Of a stretch of DNA of 64,000 nucleotides, positions 10,397 through 20,025 are shown in pieces. The notes below the pieces were generated by a model that ran no database searches, was not told the origin of the DNA, and saw only the letters and a program-made list of their open reading frames with translations. Every line of letters begins with the position of its first letter. Within the stretch, counting starts at the first letter, position 1. A program made the position numbers and the translations under genes. This stretch comes from Hypericum androsaemum (taxonomy: Eukaryota > Streptophyta > Magnoliopsida > Malpighiales > Hypericaceae): the NCBI GenBank assembly GCA_963995505.1, contig OZ023180.1:6173263-6237262 (forward strand), in the 5' to 3' direction.

Positions 10397-11166
10397 AATC
10401 TTAATCTTAAAGTATTAAATTTTTGTCGCTCATTATTTGGCATACTATTTGATATAATCGGACATGCCATTTAAATATAAACCGGACATACTAGTCATTA
10501 TATAATTTAATTAATTATTTAATAACTATGCAAATTATTTAATATAACCGGACATATAATTTAATATAATCGGACATATCATTTGATATAACCGTGCATA
10601 CCATTCGATATATAATTTAATTAATTATTTAATAACTGGACATGTCATTCGATATAATTGAGCATACCATTTAATATAACCGGGAATACCATTTGAACAC
10701 AACATGATGAACCATTTTATCATAAATGTGCAACCATTCGATTGTAGTCGGTCAAACCTTGCAAACTATTGTATAATAGCATGATAAACTATTGTATCGT
10801 AACTGTACAAACAATTTTAACAAAAGTGTCGAACTATTTTAACATAACCGGACAAACCATTTTAACATAACCAATCTGCCAGGAACATATCTAATCCAAG
10901 CGATTGAACACCAATGCATACAATTAATGACAAGCGATTGAACTTCAATTACCAATTAATCTATAACAAGGCACCAACCTCTTCTTTTTTGTTTTCCATT
11001 ACCCCATTTTTGTCTGCTTCTTCCCCCGCTTCTCCTTCGATGGCTGCCAATTTTTCATTTAATTTTTTGCGCTTGTCCTCTTCGAGGTGTTGCTTGATTC
11101 GTTGTTATTGACTGCTCCCTGGACCCGTTCCTATCCGCTGACCGGACGACATCGTCTTCCAATTTT
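10397..11166 (-). repeat. Right arm of the long inverted repeat
   Basis: This is the reverse complement of the left arm, matching from taatcttaatctta at the inner edge to ggacgacatcgtcttcc at the outer edge. Degenerate cggacatgccatttaa-like units fill about 10430-10870, and the non-repetitive outer portion is 10870-11166. It is shorter than the left arm, having lost several tandem units. Confidence 0.8.
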
Positions 11167-11727
11167 CCTTCCTCGGGAAAGTCTTGTAGCGATTTATAGT
11201 TTTTTTTCCTGATTTACTGACTTCCAATTGATTGTACTTCGACTTCTTCTTGTTCTTATGAGGAAACGCCCACATTTCTTCGTATCCTCCCAAATGTGAA
11301 AAGTTGTAGGTCACCAATATAAAGAGGTTCGCCGAAAGCTAACGCCACCACCGCCCGCCCGAACTCACCGCCACGACGACCTGACGCTGATCACCGAGAG
11401 AGATCTGCGGTTACAGATATGGCTCCGATGACGACGACCTGACGCCGCCACCGAAGTCGCGGCCGTCGCCCGGTCGAGGTTGATGCTCTTCCTTGTCCTT
11501 ATCTTTGGTGGTTTTTGTAATTCAAGTTGTGTTAAAGGGACGAACTTATCCTTGCTCGTTCTTGTCCGTCAAATGAGCTCCCATTTTTATTTTGACTCAT
11601 CCAAGGGCTGCAATCACTTTCAGGATGGTCTTGACATTATTTGTACAACTAGGACCAAATCCACTTCCACATTTTATTTGGGCGCCTACTAGTATCAGAG
11701 ATTTCCAGCGACAAAAATGCTTTATTA
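11167..11727. other. Unassigned sequence beyond the right arm
   Basis: It holds a GC-rich block (about 11335-11480, rich in cgacgacctgacg) and an AT-rich remainder. The short ORFs are not convincing. It may be a captured or decayed exon remnant, and I see no recognisable domain. Confidence 0.3.
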
Positions 11728-12560
11728 ATAAGGGATATGAATTATTTTAAATAAAATATAATTGACATCATCTATGTTTTTTATTTTACAGAGCCTAATA
11801 CATCGTTATTACTTATTCGGTATTTTTATAACATGATAGCACGTAATTACGTAAAACCCTGGGCGTTGCTAAGGTAGGTGAGCTGGCGTGTCCAAGTTCC
11901 AACGCATAAGAAGGCTATTAGATATCTAAAAAAAGAAGGCTATTAGATATCTATGTAAGCTACAATCAAAACTACATGAAATCGGAAAAATGAGTAAACT
12001 GGTTAATTTATTTTCTGGCAAGGCTATGCTACCGTATTCATTTCCTCAAAAAAGAAAAGGAAAGGGCTCTTTTTTATAATGATCAATAAATTTCAGGAAA
12101 AAAAAATTGAAGCGGTAAATTTGAAAATCATCATTCGTAATTCAAAAGAAATCATGGTTATACCTTAGAGTACTCCAGAATTTTTGTAGCGATTCCACCG
12201 GGCAAAGTTTTGTAAAATGTGTGCATCATCCAAAAATGTCCAAAAGAGGACAACTTTACTCGAATTACTTCGACGCAACTCTTTTACTTCTTGCAATTGC
12301 CATTTGGACCCATGTCTTAAATCCCCTGCTTTGCTACCCACAAGATGCCATTATTATTATTATTATTATATACGAGAAATTATTTTGATTTAACCAGTTT
12401 TCGAATTCAAATTTTTGGGAATACAACATTGTTAAATATTTGTTGAGAGAATGTTTCACCTTTTAAAACTTCCACCCAACTCGTTTCTTAATTAGTCGGC
12501 TTAGTGACCAAAATATCAGATAGTATAAACTAATAAAACAAGACGCCATTATTTTCAAAC
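11728..12560 (+). repeat. Right copy of host repeat, paralogous to 26824-27700
   Basis: The first 200 bp match 1008-1177. The whole stretch matches 26824-27700 in patches: the ggatatgaattatt start, gtaaaaccctggg, ttaatttattttc, and the phrase gtaaatcccctgc versus taaatcccctgc. It contains no gene, only an ATT microsatellite near 12346-12369. Confidence 0.5.
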
Positions 12561-12751
12561 AAAAATTCATCTCCTTCCTCTTCCTTCGACTCCTTCGTCG
12601 GAACTCCACCTGCAAACATCAAACCAGTCCCGACGTTCATGTCAAAATTTGCCGACGATGACGAATCCTCATCGAAATCAAAAATCTTTATCCCTTAATC
12701 TTCTTCTTCCCGAAGAAATAAAAAATCGCTAGAACTAATCCCCAAAGTGAA
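12561..12751. other. Interior of the older element that received Copia-1
   Basis: This short GC-richer sequence is continuous across the Copia insertion with 18127 onward. The last five bases, GTGAA at 12747-12751, are the left target duplication. Confidence 0.5.
12747..12751 (+). repeat. Left target-site duplication GTGAA of Copia-1
   Basis: It is identical to GTGAA at 18127-18131, immediately after the right LTR. Confidence 0.95.
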
Positions 12752-13040
12752 TGATGGAGTCACCAATGTTGGTCAACTTCACGGTTCAGGTGCAAGCCCG
12801 GAAGAAGGGAAAACGTGGGAAGGTTCTAGGCCCATCATCAGGCCCAATGTTAACTTAAGTAGCTTTGTATAAATAGCTCTACTTGGTACACGTAGATAGT
12901 AGATATATACAATACAGAAAATAGCTTCCAGCTTATCCCCCTCTCTCTGTTTTTCCCACTCTAGAAGAATAACCGTCACCGCCATTAATGAACTTCAAGC
13001 TTCCTTGAGTTTTTCCGTGGCTCCGCTACCACTTTCGACA
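12752..13040 (+). repeat. 5' LTR of Copia-1
   Basis: It begins TGATGG and ends CGACA. TATAAATA at 12868-12875 is the likely promoter TATA box. An antisense 68-codon ORF in each LTR is not a gene. Confidence 0.95.
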
Positions 13041-13052
13041 TGGTATCAGAGC
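13041..13052 (+). other. Primer-binding site of Copia-1
   Basis: TGGTATCAGAGC directly follows the 5' LTR and is complementary to the 3' end of plant initiator tRNA-Met, the usual Copia primer. Confidence 0.95.
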
Positions 13053-13165
13053 TTGGCTGCGAGATCCCGACCTTCGATTAGGACTTGTGGCTCGAGTTCT
13101 TGGAGTTTGTTAGTGCTGTAAGGTTTCTTCCTTCCGATTAAGTAGTATTTTCTCGAGCTTCGTTA

Positions 13166-16100
13166 ATGGCGAACACTGGGATAGCATCTCATACTGCGAT
13201 GGATGAATCAGATCCTCTTTTCCTTGGTTCAAGTGAATCCCCTGCTGTAGTTCTTGTTACTCCTCTGCTTAATGGTACAAATTACCATTCCTGGAGTCGT
13301 TCTATGCAAATTGCACTTAGGTCAAAGAATAAACTCGGTTTTATTGACGAATCTGTTCCTATGCTTCCGGTTGGTCATGCGAGGTTTTCCAATTGGGATA
13401 GATGCAATACTATGGTCATTAGTTGGATATCGCGCTCGGTTGAGCCTTCGATTGCACAAAGCTTGCTTTGGTTTGATTCTGCTCATGCTATTTGGAAGAA
13501 CCTTAAGGAGCGATTTGGTAGGGGAGAGTTCATGAGGATTGCTTCGCTTCAAGAACAGATTTTCAATCTGAGGCAAGGGGCCCTGAGTGTGAATGATTAC
13601 TATACTAGTTTTCAGATTTTGTGGGACCAATTAATGCAATTACGAGTCATTCCTAGCTGCAAATGTGTGAAATCTGTTGATGGAGGAGTATGTGGTGATA
13701 ATTGTGTTGTTGCTGTGGCCATGAGAACTTATCTTGAAGGTGATCAAGTCATGCATTTTCTTCGAGGGCTAAATGACAGCTTCAATAGCTTGAGGTCACA
13801 AATTTTGATGCTAGACTCTCTGCCAAGCATTAATCGTGTTCTGTCAATGGCGGGAGAGCATGAGATGCAGTTACTCCATCCTGTCATGGCAATGTCTACA
13901 CAGCCACCAACTCATTTTCCTGTCATGTCTGCGAGTGGATATCAGGGAGGGCAGAAGAAGCCTTGGAATAATTGGAACAACTCACCTGGATCTAAACGGC
14001 CACAATGCACCTATTGTGGGGGAATTGGGCATGTAGTAGATAAATGCTTCAAGAAGCATGGTTATCCACCTGGTTACAGAGATGGTTACAGAGGACGAGG
14101 CTTAAATAATTCTGGTTTTGGGAACTTTTCCTCTGCTCGCTCGATTGGAGCCTCTTCCATTTCATGTGTTACTCCAGTTCCTCCGGGATATCATTCTATT
14201 GGTGCATCTGTCATGAATCACTCCTCTGATGTTGGTGCTGCTCCTTCTCAGGCTTGTTATTCTGCCTGCAACATGAATGTCTCTGCTGCATTATCCAAGC
14301 TTAATTTGAGCCAAGAGCAGTACAACAATGTTATGGGCCTCTTCCAACAGACCTCTACAGCTCCTGGTCCTTCCATTCCTACTATTGGCTATTCTTCCTC
14401 TCCATTAGTATCTGCCGTTATCTCTCCAGTTCCTGCTTCCTCTCTTAGTTTGTCTGGTAAAATCAATACTTCTTCCTCTGTCTCCTTATTATCTTCCTAT
14501 AGTTGGATCATTGATTCTGGTGCCTCTGATCATGTGGCATGCTCTTTAGATCATTTTGTAGCTGTGTCTCCCGTGTCTAATGTCTATGTTAGCCTTCCAA
14601 ATGGTCTTCAAACTTGTGTCACACACGTAGGTGATGTCAAACTAGGTGCCCTACTTCTCAATCGAGTCCTTTACGTTCCTGCTTTCCAGTTCAACCTTGT
14701 CTCTGTCACAAAGCTACTTGCCAATTCCTCTTATTCCATCTCATTCACTTCAGCTGTATGTACTATTCAGGACCTAGTTTCCAAGAGGGTGATTGGCTTG
14801 GCTAAAGCACAAGCTGGCCTCTATTTGTTGCAGTATGATCGGGGAGCAGCAGCACCACCTTTACCGCTCACCACTGCTTTTACCTTTCACTCTAAACCTG
14901 TAGACCTTTGGCATTGCCGTCTTAGACATGTACCCCCTGCCAAATTAGGTCAGTTTAAGACCCTTGATTCCAGTATAACTGCTGAGATTACTACTCATTG
15001 TGAATCCTGTAAGCTAGCCAAGCATGCTAGACTCCCATTTCCTGTCAGTTTTTCAAGAGCTGCTCAGTGTTTTGACATTGTCCATATGGATATTTGGGGC
15101 AAATGTCGTGTTCCATCCCATGATGGTTATGAATACTTTTTGACAGTTGTTGATGATCACTCTAGATCATTGTGGATATATCTGCTTCGTTCCAAAGGAG
15201 AAGTTCGGACTTGTGTTGAACATTTTTATAACTTGGTGTTAACCCAATTTGGTGCCAAGATTAAGGTCTTGCGTACTGATGGTGGCAAGGAGTTCCTTAT
15301 GTCAGAGTTCTTTCATCATCGTGGTATTATACATGAGAGTTCATGCGTTTATACCCCCCAACAAAATGGGAGGGTCGAGAGGAAACACCAGCACATCCTC
15401 AACATTGCTCGTAGCCTTCTTTTCCATTCCCACTTACCTCTTGTATTCTGGAGTGATGCCATCTTACATGCCACCTACCTTATAAACCGAACACCAACCC
15501 CTATACTTCACAACCTTACTCCCTTTGAAATCCTTTACCATAAGCCACCTGTTCTACGTACACTTCGGGTATTTGGATGCTTTTGTTACGCTTCCAACCT
15601 CAGTCCTCACAAGTCCAAGTTGGACCCTCGAGCTCGACAGTGCATATTTCTGGGTTTTCCTTTTGGCACGAAGGGTTATAAGCTATACGACTTGGTCACA
15701 CATCAAGTTTTTATGTCCCGAGATGTCACATTTTGTGAGAACATTTATCCGTTTGATCAAGGCAACCTCTACCAACCTCAGGATTTTCAGACTTTAGAAG
15801 CAGTTTCTCCTTGCCTTCCTTCTTCCCCGACACTTGACATACTACCTGACTATGACTATGACTATGACGACTCTCCTCCCATAATTGAGCAACCTTCATT
15901 TTTTGCTCAACCTATTTCTCCACCACCTCCAGCTATTGACCCTTCTGTTACTTCCCAGCCTTCCGACACTATACCTCCTCTTCTTTCACAGCCTTCAGAT
16001 GTTGTTTTACCCTCTGCTGCTCCCTCTGATACTGTTCGTAGGTCTGCTCGGGCAAAGAAAGTCCCAGCTCATTTCCAACACTATATTACTGCTTTAGTTT

Positions 16101-17944
16101 CTCCCATGTCACAGTCTCTGTCTCCTACTAAGTTTAGTACTCCATATCCTATCTCTCATTTCATTTCCTTTGCGCGTCTTAGTCCAGTCCATAGAGCCTT
16201 TAGTCTTTCTCTTGTCTCCACCCTAGAGCCTATTAGGTACCAGGATGCTGTTAAGGAGGGATGTTGGAGGCAGGCTATGCAGCTAGAATTGGATGCCCTT
16301 GAAGCTAATAACACTTGGACCTTGGTAGATCTTCCTCCTGGTAAGGTTCCCATTGGATGTAAGTGGGTCTACAAGGTTAAACATAATTCGGATGGCTCCA
16401 TTGATCGGTATAAAGCTCGTTTGGTGGCTAAGGGCTATACACAAGCATTTGGTATTGATTTTGTTGACACTTTTTCTCCTGTGGCGAAGTTAACTACTGT
16501 CCGATTGTTGTTGGCTATTGCTGTCTCTCAGGGCTGGTTTTTACATCAATTGGATGTAAACAATGCATTTTTGAATGGCGACCTCGATGAAGAGGTTTAT
16601 ATGGAGGTCCCCCCTGGCTTAAGTGTTGCTGCAATTGACAAGGGGAAAGTGTGCCTTCTTCAGAGATCACTTTATGGACTTAAGCAAGCTAGTAGGCAAT
16701 GGTTTGCCAAACTAACTTCTTTGCTCTTGGCCATGGGATTTACTCAATATTGGAATGATTATTCTCTGTTCACGATGATTGATCAGTCTGGATGTTTCTT
16801 GGCTCTTCTTGTCTATGTAGATGATATAGTGATTACTAGTGCATCTCAAATGGCAATTGCAGCTGTTAAACAACGTCTCAGTGAGCATCTCAAGTTGAAG
16901 GACCTTGGTGTTCTTAAATATTTCTTGGGTTTAGAAGTTGCACGACAAGAATCTGGTTTACACTTGTGCCAGAAGAAGTATACTCTTGAATTGTTGCAGG
17001 AGACTGGGTTTCTGGGCTGTAAACCAGTACTTACACCAGCAGATTCATCTGTTCGTCTTTCTGCAAATGATGACAGCCCCCTGCTTGATGAAGTTCCTTT
17101 TCTTGTGGACATTACAGATTACGATCTTGATCCAAATCGTGCATTAACCTCGTCTTCTTGCAGGCAATTGGTTGGAAAGCTGTTGTATTTGACCAATACA
17201 CGGCCTGATATCAGCTTCGCAGTCCAACAACTTAGTCAGTTCAATTCCAAGCCTCGACACAGTCATATGCGAGCTGCTCACAGAGTGTTAAGGTATCTTA
17301 AGTGCAATCCGGGTGCTGGTCTATTATTTTCTAGCAAGTCTGATTTTCAGCTCAAAGGATACTGCGATAGCGATTGGGCAACGTGTAATGAATCCAGGCG
17401 TTCTATTTCTGGGTTTGCAGTCTACTTGGGTAATTCACTCGTTGCTTGGAGGTCAAAAAAGCAGAATACTGTATCGTGCTCATCATCCGAAGCTGAATAT
17501 CGAGCCATGGCGTCTCTTACGCGTGAACTGCAGTGGCTTCATTATTTGCTGCAAGATTTTCAGCTTCTTCCGCCTGGTCCATCTCTCGTGTATTGTGACA
17601 GTCAATCGGCGATCTATATAGCCGAGAACCCGGTGTTTCACGAACGTACGAAGCATATCGAGTTGGATTGTCATTACACACGAGAAAAAGTGCAACGAGG
17701 ATTGATAAAATTGTTTCATGTCCCTACAGAGTTCCAAGTAGCAGACCTATTCACCAAGGGGCTTGCAGGGCATCGTCACCATTTTCTTATCTCCAAGTTA
17801 GGCATGAAAGACATTCATGCTCCAACTTGTGCGAGGGTGATGGAGTCACCAATGTTGGTCAACTTCACGGTTCAGGTCCAAGCCCGGAAGAAGGGAAAAC
17901 GTGGGAAGGTTCTAGGCCCATCATCAGGCCCAATGTTAACTTAA
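13166..17944 (+). CDS. Copia gag-pol polyprotein, intact
   Basis: The protein is 1592 residues in one frame and starts 113 nt after the primer site. Domains in order: a Gag N-terminal domain with the Copia-type TNYHSWSRSMQIAL block (about residues 37-50), zinc knuckle CTYCGGIGHVVDKC at 281-294, protease DSGASDH at 450-456, and the integrase His-Cys region from about 583. The integrase core acids are D642, D705 and E738. RT carries YVDD at 1217-1220, and RNase H has D1401 and E1442. The length is normal for a Copia polyprotein, which is cleaved to make particles, copy the RNA and integrate the DNA. Two oddities: the frame reads through the polypurine tract and about 35 codons into the 3' LTR before TAA, and only 32 residues separate the second catalytic Asp and the Glu of integrase, where 35 is usual. 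Confidence 0.95.
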   Translation: MANTGIASHTAMDESDPLFLGSSESPAVVLVTPLLNGTNYHSWSRSMQIALRSKNKLGFIDESVPMLPVGHARFSNWDRCNTMVISWISRSVEPSIAQSLLWFDSAHAIWKNLKERFGRGEFMRIASLQEQIFNLRQGALSVNDYYTSFQILWDQLMQLRVIPSCKCVKSVDGGVCGDNCVVAVAMRTYLEGDQVMHFLRGLNDSFNSLRSQILMLDSLPSINRVLSMAGEHEMQLLHPVMAMSTQPPTHFPVMSASGYQGGQKKPWNNWNNSPGSKRPQCTYCGGIGHVVDKCFKKHGYPPGYRDGYRGRGLNNSGFGNFSSARSIGASSISCVTPVPPGYHSIGASVMNHSSDVGAAPSQACYSACNMNVSAALSKLNLSQEQYNNVMGLFQQTSTAPGPSIPTIGYSSSPLVSAVISPVPASSLSLSGKINTSSSVSLLSSYSWIIDSGASDHVACSLDHFVAVSPVSNVYVSLPNGLQTCVTHVGDVKLGALLLNRVLYVPAFQFNLVSVTKLLANSSYSISFTSAVCTIQDLVSKRVIGLAKAQAGLYLLQYDRGAAAPPLPLTTAFTFHSKPVDLWHCRLRHVPPAKLGQFKTLDSSITAEITTHCESCKLAKHARLPFPVSFSRAAQCFDIVHMDIWGKCRVPSHDGYEYFLTVVDDHSRSLWIYLLRSKGEVRTCVEHFYNLVLTQFGAKIKVLRTDGGKEFLMSEFFHHRGIIHESSCVYTPQQNGRVERKHQHILNIARSLLFHSHLPLVFWSDAILHATYLINRTPTPILHNLTPFEILYHKPPVLRTLRVFGCFCYASNLSPHKSKLDPRARQCIFLGFPFGTKGYKLYDLVTHQVFMSRDVTFCENIYPFDQGNLYQPQDFQTLEAVSPCLPSSPTLDILPDYDYDYDDSPPIIEQPSFFAQPISPPPPAIDPSVTSQPSDTIPPLLSQPSDVVLPSAAPSDTVRRSARAKKVPAHFQHYITALVSPMSQSLSPTKFSTPYPISHFISFARLSPVHRAFSLSLVSTLEPIRYQDAVKEGCWRQAMQLELDALEANNTWTLVDLPPGKVPIGCKWVYKVKHNSDGSIDRYKARLVAKGYTQAFGIDFVDTFSPVAKLTTVRLLLAIAVSQGWFLHQLDVNNAFLNGDLDEEVYMEVPPGLSVAAIDKGKVCLLQRSLYGLKQASRQWFAKLTSLLLAMGFTQYWNDYSLFTMIDQSGCFLALLVYVDDIVITSASQMAIAAVKQRLSEHLKLKDLGVLKYFLGLEVARQESGLHLCQKKYTLELLQETGFLGCKPVLTPADSSVRLSANDDSPLLDEVPFLVDITDYDLDPNRALTSSSCRQLVGKLLYLTNTRPDISFAVQQLSQFNSKPRHSHMRAAHRVLRYLKCNPGAGLLFSSKSDFQLKGYCDSDWATCNESRRSISGFAVYLGNSLVAWRSKKQNTVSCSSSEAEYRAMASLTRELQWLHYLLQDFQLLPPGPSLVYCDSQSAIYIAENPVFHERTKHIELDCHYTREKVQRGLIKLFHVPTEFQVADLFTKGLAGHRHHFLISKLGMKDIHAPTCARVMESPMLVNFTVQVQARKKGKRGKVLGPSSGPMLT
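17831..17837 (+). other. Short polypurine tract of Copia-1
   Basis: GCGAGGG immediately before the 3' LTR is a weak but correctly placed plus-strand primer tract, overlapped by the gag-pol frame. Confidence 0.6.
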
Positions 17945-18126
17945 GTAGCTTTGTATAAATAGCTCTACTTGGTACACGTAGATAGTAGATATATACAATA
18001 CAGAAAATAGCTTCCAGCTTATCCCCCTCTCTCTGTTTTTCCCACTCTAGAAGAATAACCGTCACCGCCATTAATGAACTTCAAGCTTCCTTGAGTTTTT
18101 CCGTGGCTCCGCTACCACTTTCGACA
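17838..18126 (+). repeat. 3' LTR of Copia-1
   Basis: It is 289 bp and identical to the 5' LTR except at 17878. It contains the gag-pol stop codon. The target duplication GTGAA follows at 18127-18131. Confidence 0.95.
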
Positions 18127-18407
18127 GTGAACTCGGCTTCCAATTAATCCCGACGAACGCTTCCAATTAATCTCGACGAACTATTCCTGACGAACTCCAC
18201 TTCCAATAAATCCTGACGAACTCCCTCCCTCCCCTCCCCTCTGTCACCTCAGCTTTTGTGAATGGGTGTTTCTGTGTTTCCCCTTGGTTGTTTCAGTGTC
18301 CTCCTTTGTCGTTTGTTACTGTGAGTGAGCCGAAAGTATAATAAAATCAAACATGGGAGACTTTGGCGTGAATTTAGTCAAACACAGGAACTTGAGAATA
18401 ATTTACC
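18127..18407. mobile_element. Right end of the MULE-like element that hosts Copia-1
   Basis: The phrase gccgaaagtataataaaatc, then caaacatgggagact, then gaataatttacc closely parallels the right end of the element at 56889-58125. A short array built on aattaatcccgacgaac lies at 18145-18225. The left end could not be placed upstream of 12747. Confidence 0.55.
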
Positions 18408-19707
18408 AAATATAAATTATCTTGTGTTGTTTTGGATATTTTCACTTGTACAACTCAACAACATCGTGGTTAACAAAATTGCCGATTAGCGTACCACGTG
18501 ACATTTATTTGACGACGTGGATGACGGTCAAACTTTGGCTGACGGCCTTTACAACCTCTTAGATCTATTTGATGCGTTTCAAACCACAGTATTGAAAGTA
18601 TTGAATAATGAAACTACAAAGTACCAAAATATGCTTTTCCTATTAAAAAAATACTACTAGCTTAATTTGAATTTTTCCAGGATGGAACCTTAGTCAAAAT
18701 CAAGGCAAAACACACAGTAATATTAGTGTTATAAACTTTGCTGCCTCATTGAGATCTTGCTGCTGCCGCCCCTAGTGCCAATGAGATACTATTTACACTT
18801 AGAAGGCTTTTGTCCTGAAAGCAGAAGGGCCAACCAACAAAAAGTTTAGGTAATATGCTATGTTAATATCGTTAAAACAAGTTTCTGGCTTGTGCATTAC
18901 CTTGAAGATTTCCATGCGAAATGTTTTGCCTGCTTTCTTCACTTTTTTATTTGCCCAGTCCAGAATGTCAGCATCTGTTATCTCTTTACACCTTGGGAAT
19001 GGGAATGAGATCTCAAGTTCTATAGGAGATCCAGCATTTTAAATCTCATTATTTGCTATGTAGATATGCTGTGTGAGGCAAAATATTGAATAAGATTATG
19101 ATCATCAGAGAGGAGTTTAACCGCATATCTTTCTTTGTCTCGGAACTCGATTGAAATCAAGTCTTTAAAAGGAAAGAGACAACTCAAAACACCTGCATAA
19201 AAGATGATTCTACATAGCTCCTCCACAAGCAAGCCAAAGGTGCTAAAACATGAGGAGCATGGAAGAAAAATACCAAATATAATGACGATGACAATAACAG
19301 CTGACGAGGTTCACTCGAACAGAAAGCAATAAGCATTTCTAGCTAAAGAGATTACAGAATAGATCCATATGAAACTAAATTATGGTCAGTTGTCTCTCAT
19401 CCTCACCTCCTCCTGACTCTAGGCGAAACCAGACTCTCAACATAATCGGTTAAACGACAACAACTAGACAAGTAGTTATTAATCTAAACCCGACCGACTT
19501 GAATTGTCAAGTAGTTATTTTGATAGCGGAAGGTACAAACCAAAAAAAACATGATTAAATTAAAACGAAATAGAAAGAGAAAAAATAACGGACATGGATA
19601 CATATATATATATATTGAAAGAAACTAATAACATACAAAAAAAAAGATGTCTGCGGCCGAAAATAAATCGATACCAATAGACTGAATTAACCAATCCAAT
19701 GGACGAG
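18408..19707. other. Unassigned region, then 3' flank of cassette A
   Basis: No gene is seen in 18408-19200. From about 19217 the sequence is paralogous to the flank of cassette D: 19217-19380 matches 45205-45370, and 19475-19707 matches 47527-47758. The latter part serves as the 3' UTR side of the minus-strand gene. A short TA run lies near 19601-19615. Confidence 0.6.
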
Positions 19708-20025
19708 TTAAGCAAGTTCAACGATTATAAACGCAACAACAGCGTTCACTAGCATACCCACAGCAATTCCCCACTTAAAATAATCAAACATGGAGGCGTG
19801 AGCGGTAGGAGCAATAGGTGGAGCTGCAACGGTGTAACTACGAGAAAAGTATTTAGGTAAAGTACTGGCCTCGGATACTGAATTCGAAATGGCGATCGGA
19901 TCCAACCAGAAGGCGGAGGTATCCATCTTCAGGCATCGGGGGCGCACGGTTGCACAACGGGTCGGATAACATTGCTTGAACTTTGTCAAAGAGGGGCAGG
20001 GCGGATGGTTCATGGTCTTCATCAT
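19708..20025 (-). CDS. Cassette A minus gene: unknown small C-terminally anchored protein
   Basis: The 105 residues begin MMKTMNHPPCPSLT. The N-terminal 75 residues are polar, with several Cys, Ser and Arg, possibly an organelle-targeting region. The last 27 residues start MFDYFKWGIAVGMLVNA and form one hydrophobic helix ending in the short tail ELA. I do not recognise the family. Cassette D encodes a 120-residue version that is nearly identical apart from a 15-residue in-frame block absent here. Cassette C has a C-terminally trimmed version. Conservation of length, frame and membrane segment among copies argues for a real gene. It is transcribed divergently from the plus gene at 20338 across 312 bp. 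The start is the first Met, supported by conservation in the other copies. Function is unknown. Confidence 0.6.
   Translation of the reverse strand: MMKTMNHPPCPSLTKFKQCYPTRCATVRPRCLKMDTSAFWLDPIAISNSVSEASTLPKYFSRSYTVAAPPIAPTAHASMFDYFKWGIAVGMLVNAVVAFIIVELA

Larger units (their letters stand above)
12752..18126 (+). mobile_element. Copia-1: young, apparently complete Ty1/Copia retrotransposon
   Basis: The element is 5375 bp with 289-bp LTRs (TGATGG to CGACA) at both ends, a 5-bp target duplication, a primer site abutting the left LTR, and a single open gag-pol frame. The domain order protease, integrase, RT, RNase H defines Copia. By eye the two LTRs differ at one base only (12792 G, 17878 C), so the insertion is recent. 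It is inserted in an older MULE-like element, whose sequence resumes at 18127. It is potentially autonomous unless the integrase spacing noted in the CDS entry matters. Confidence 0.97.

Noticed and set aside
10150..10430. A tRNA-Met primer site for the pararetrovirus
   Set aside because: No TGGTATCA-type sequence is present in the expected leader. That part of the viral genome is missing here.
12779..12985. Identical 68-codon antisense ORFs in both Copia-1 LTRs (also 17865-18071)
   Set aside because: They are LTR sequence on the antisense strand, identical only because the LTRs are.
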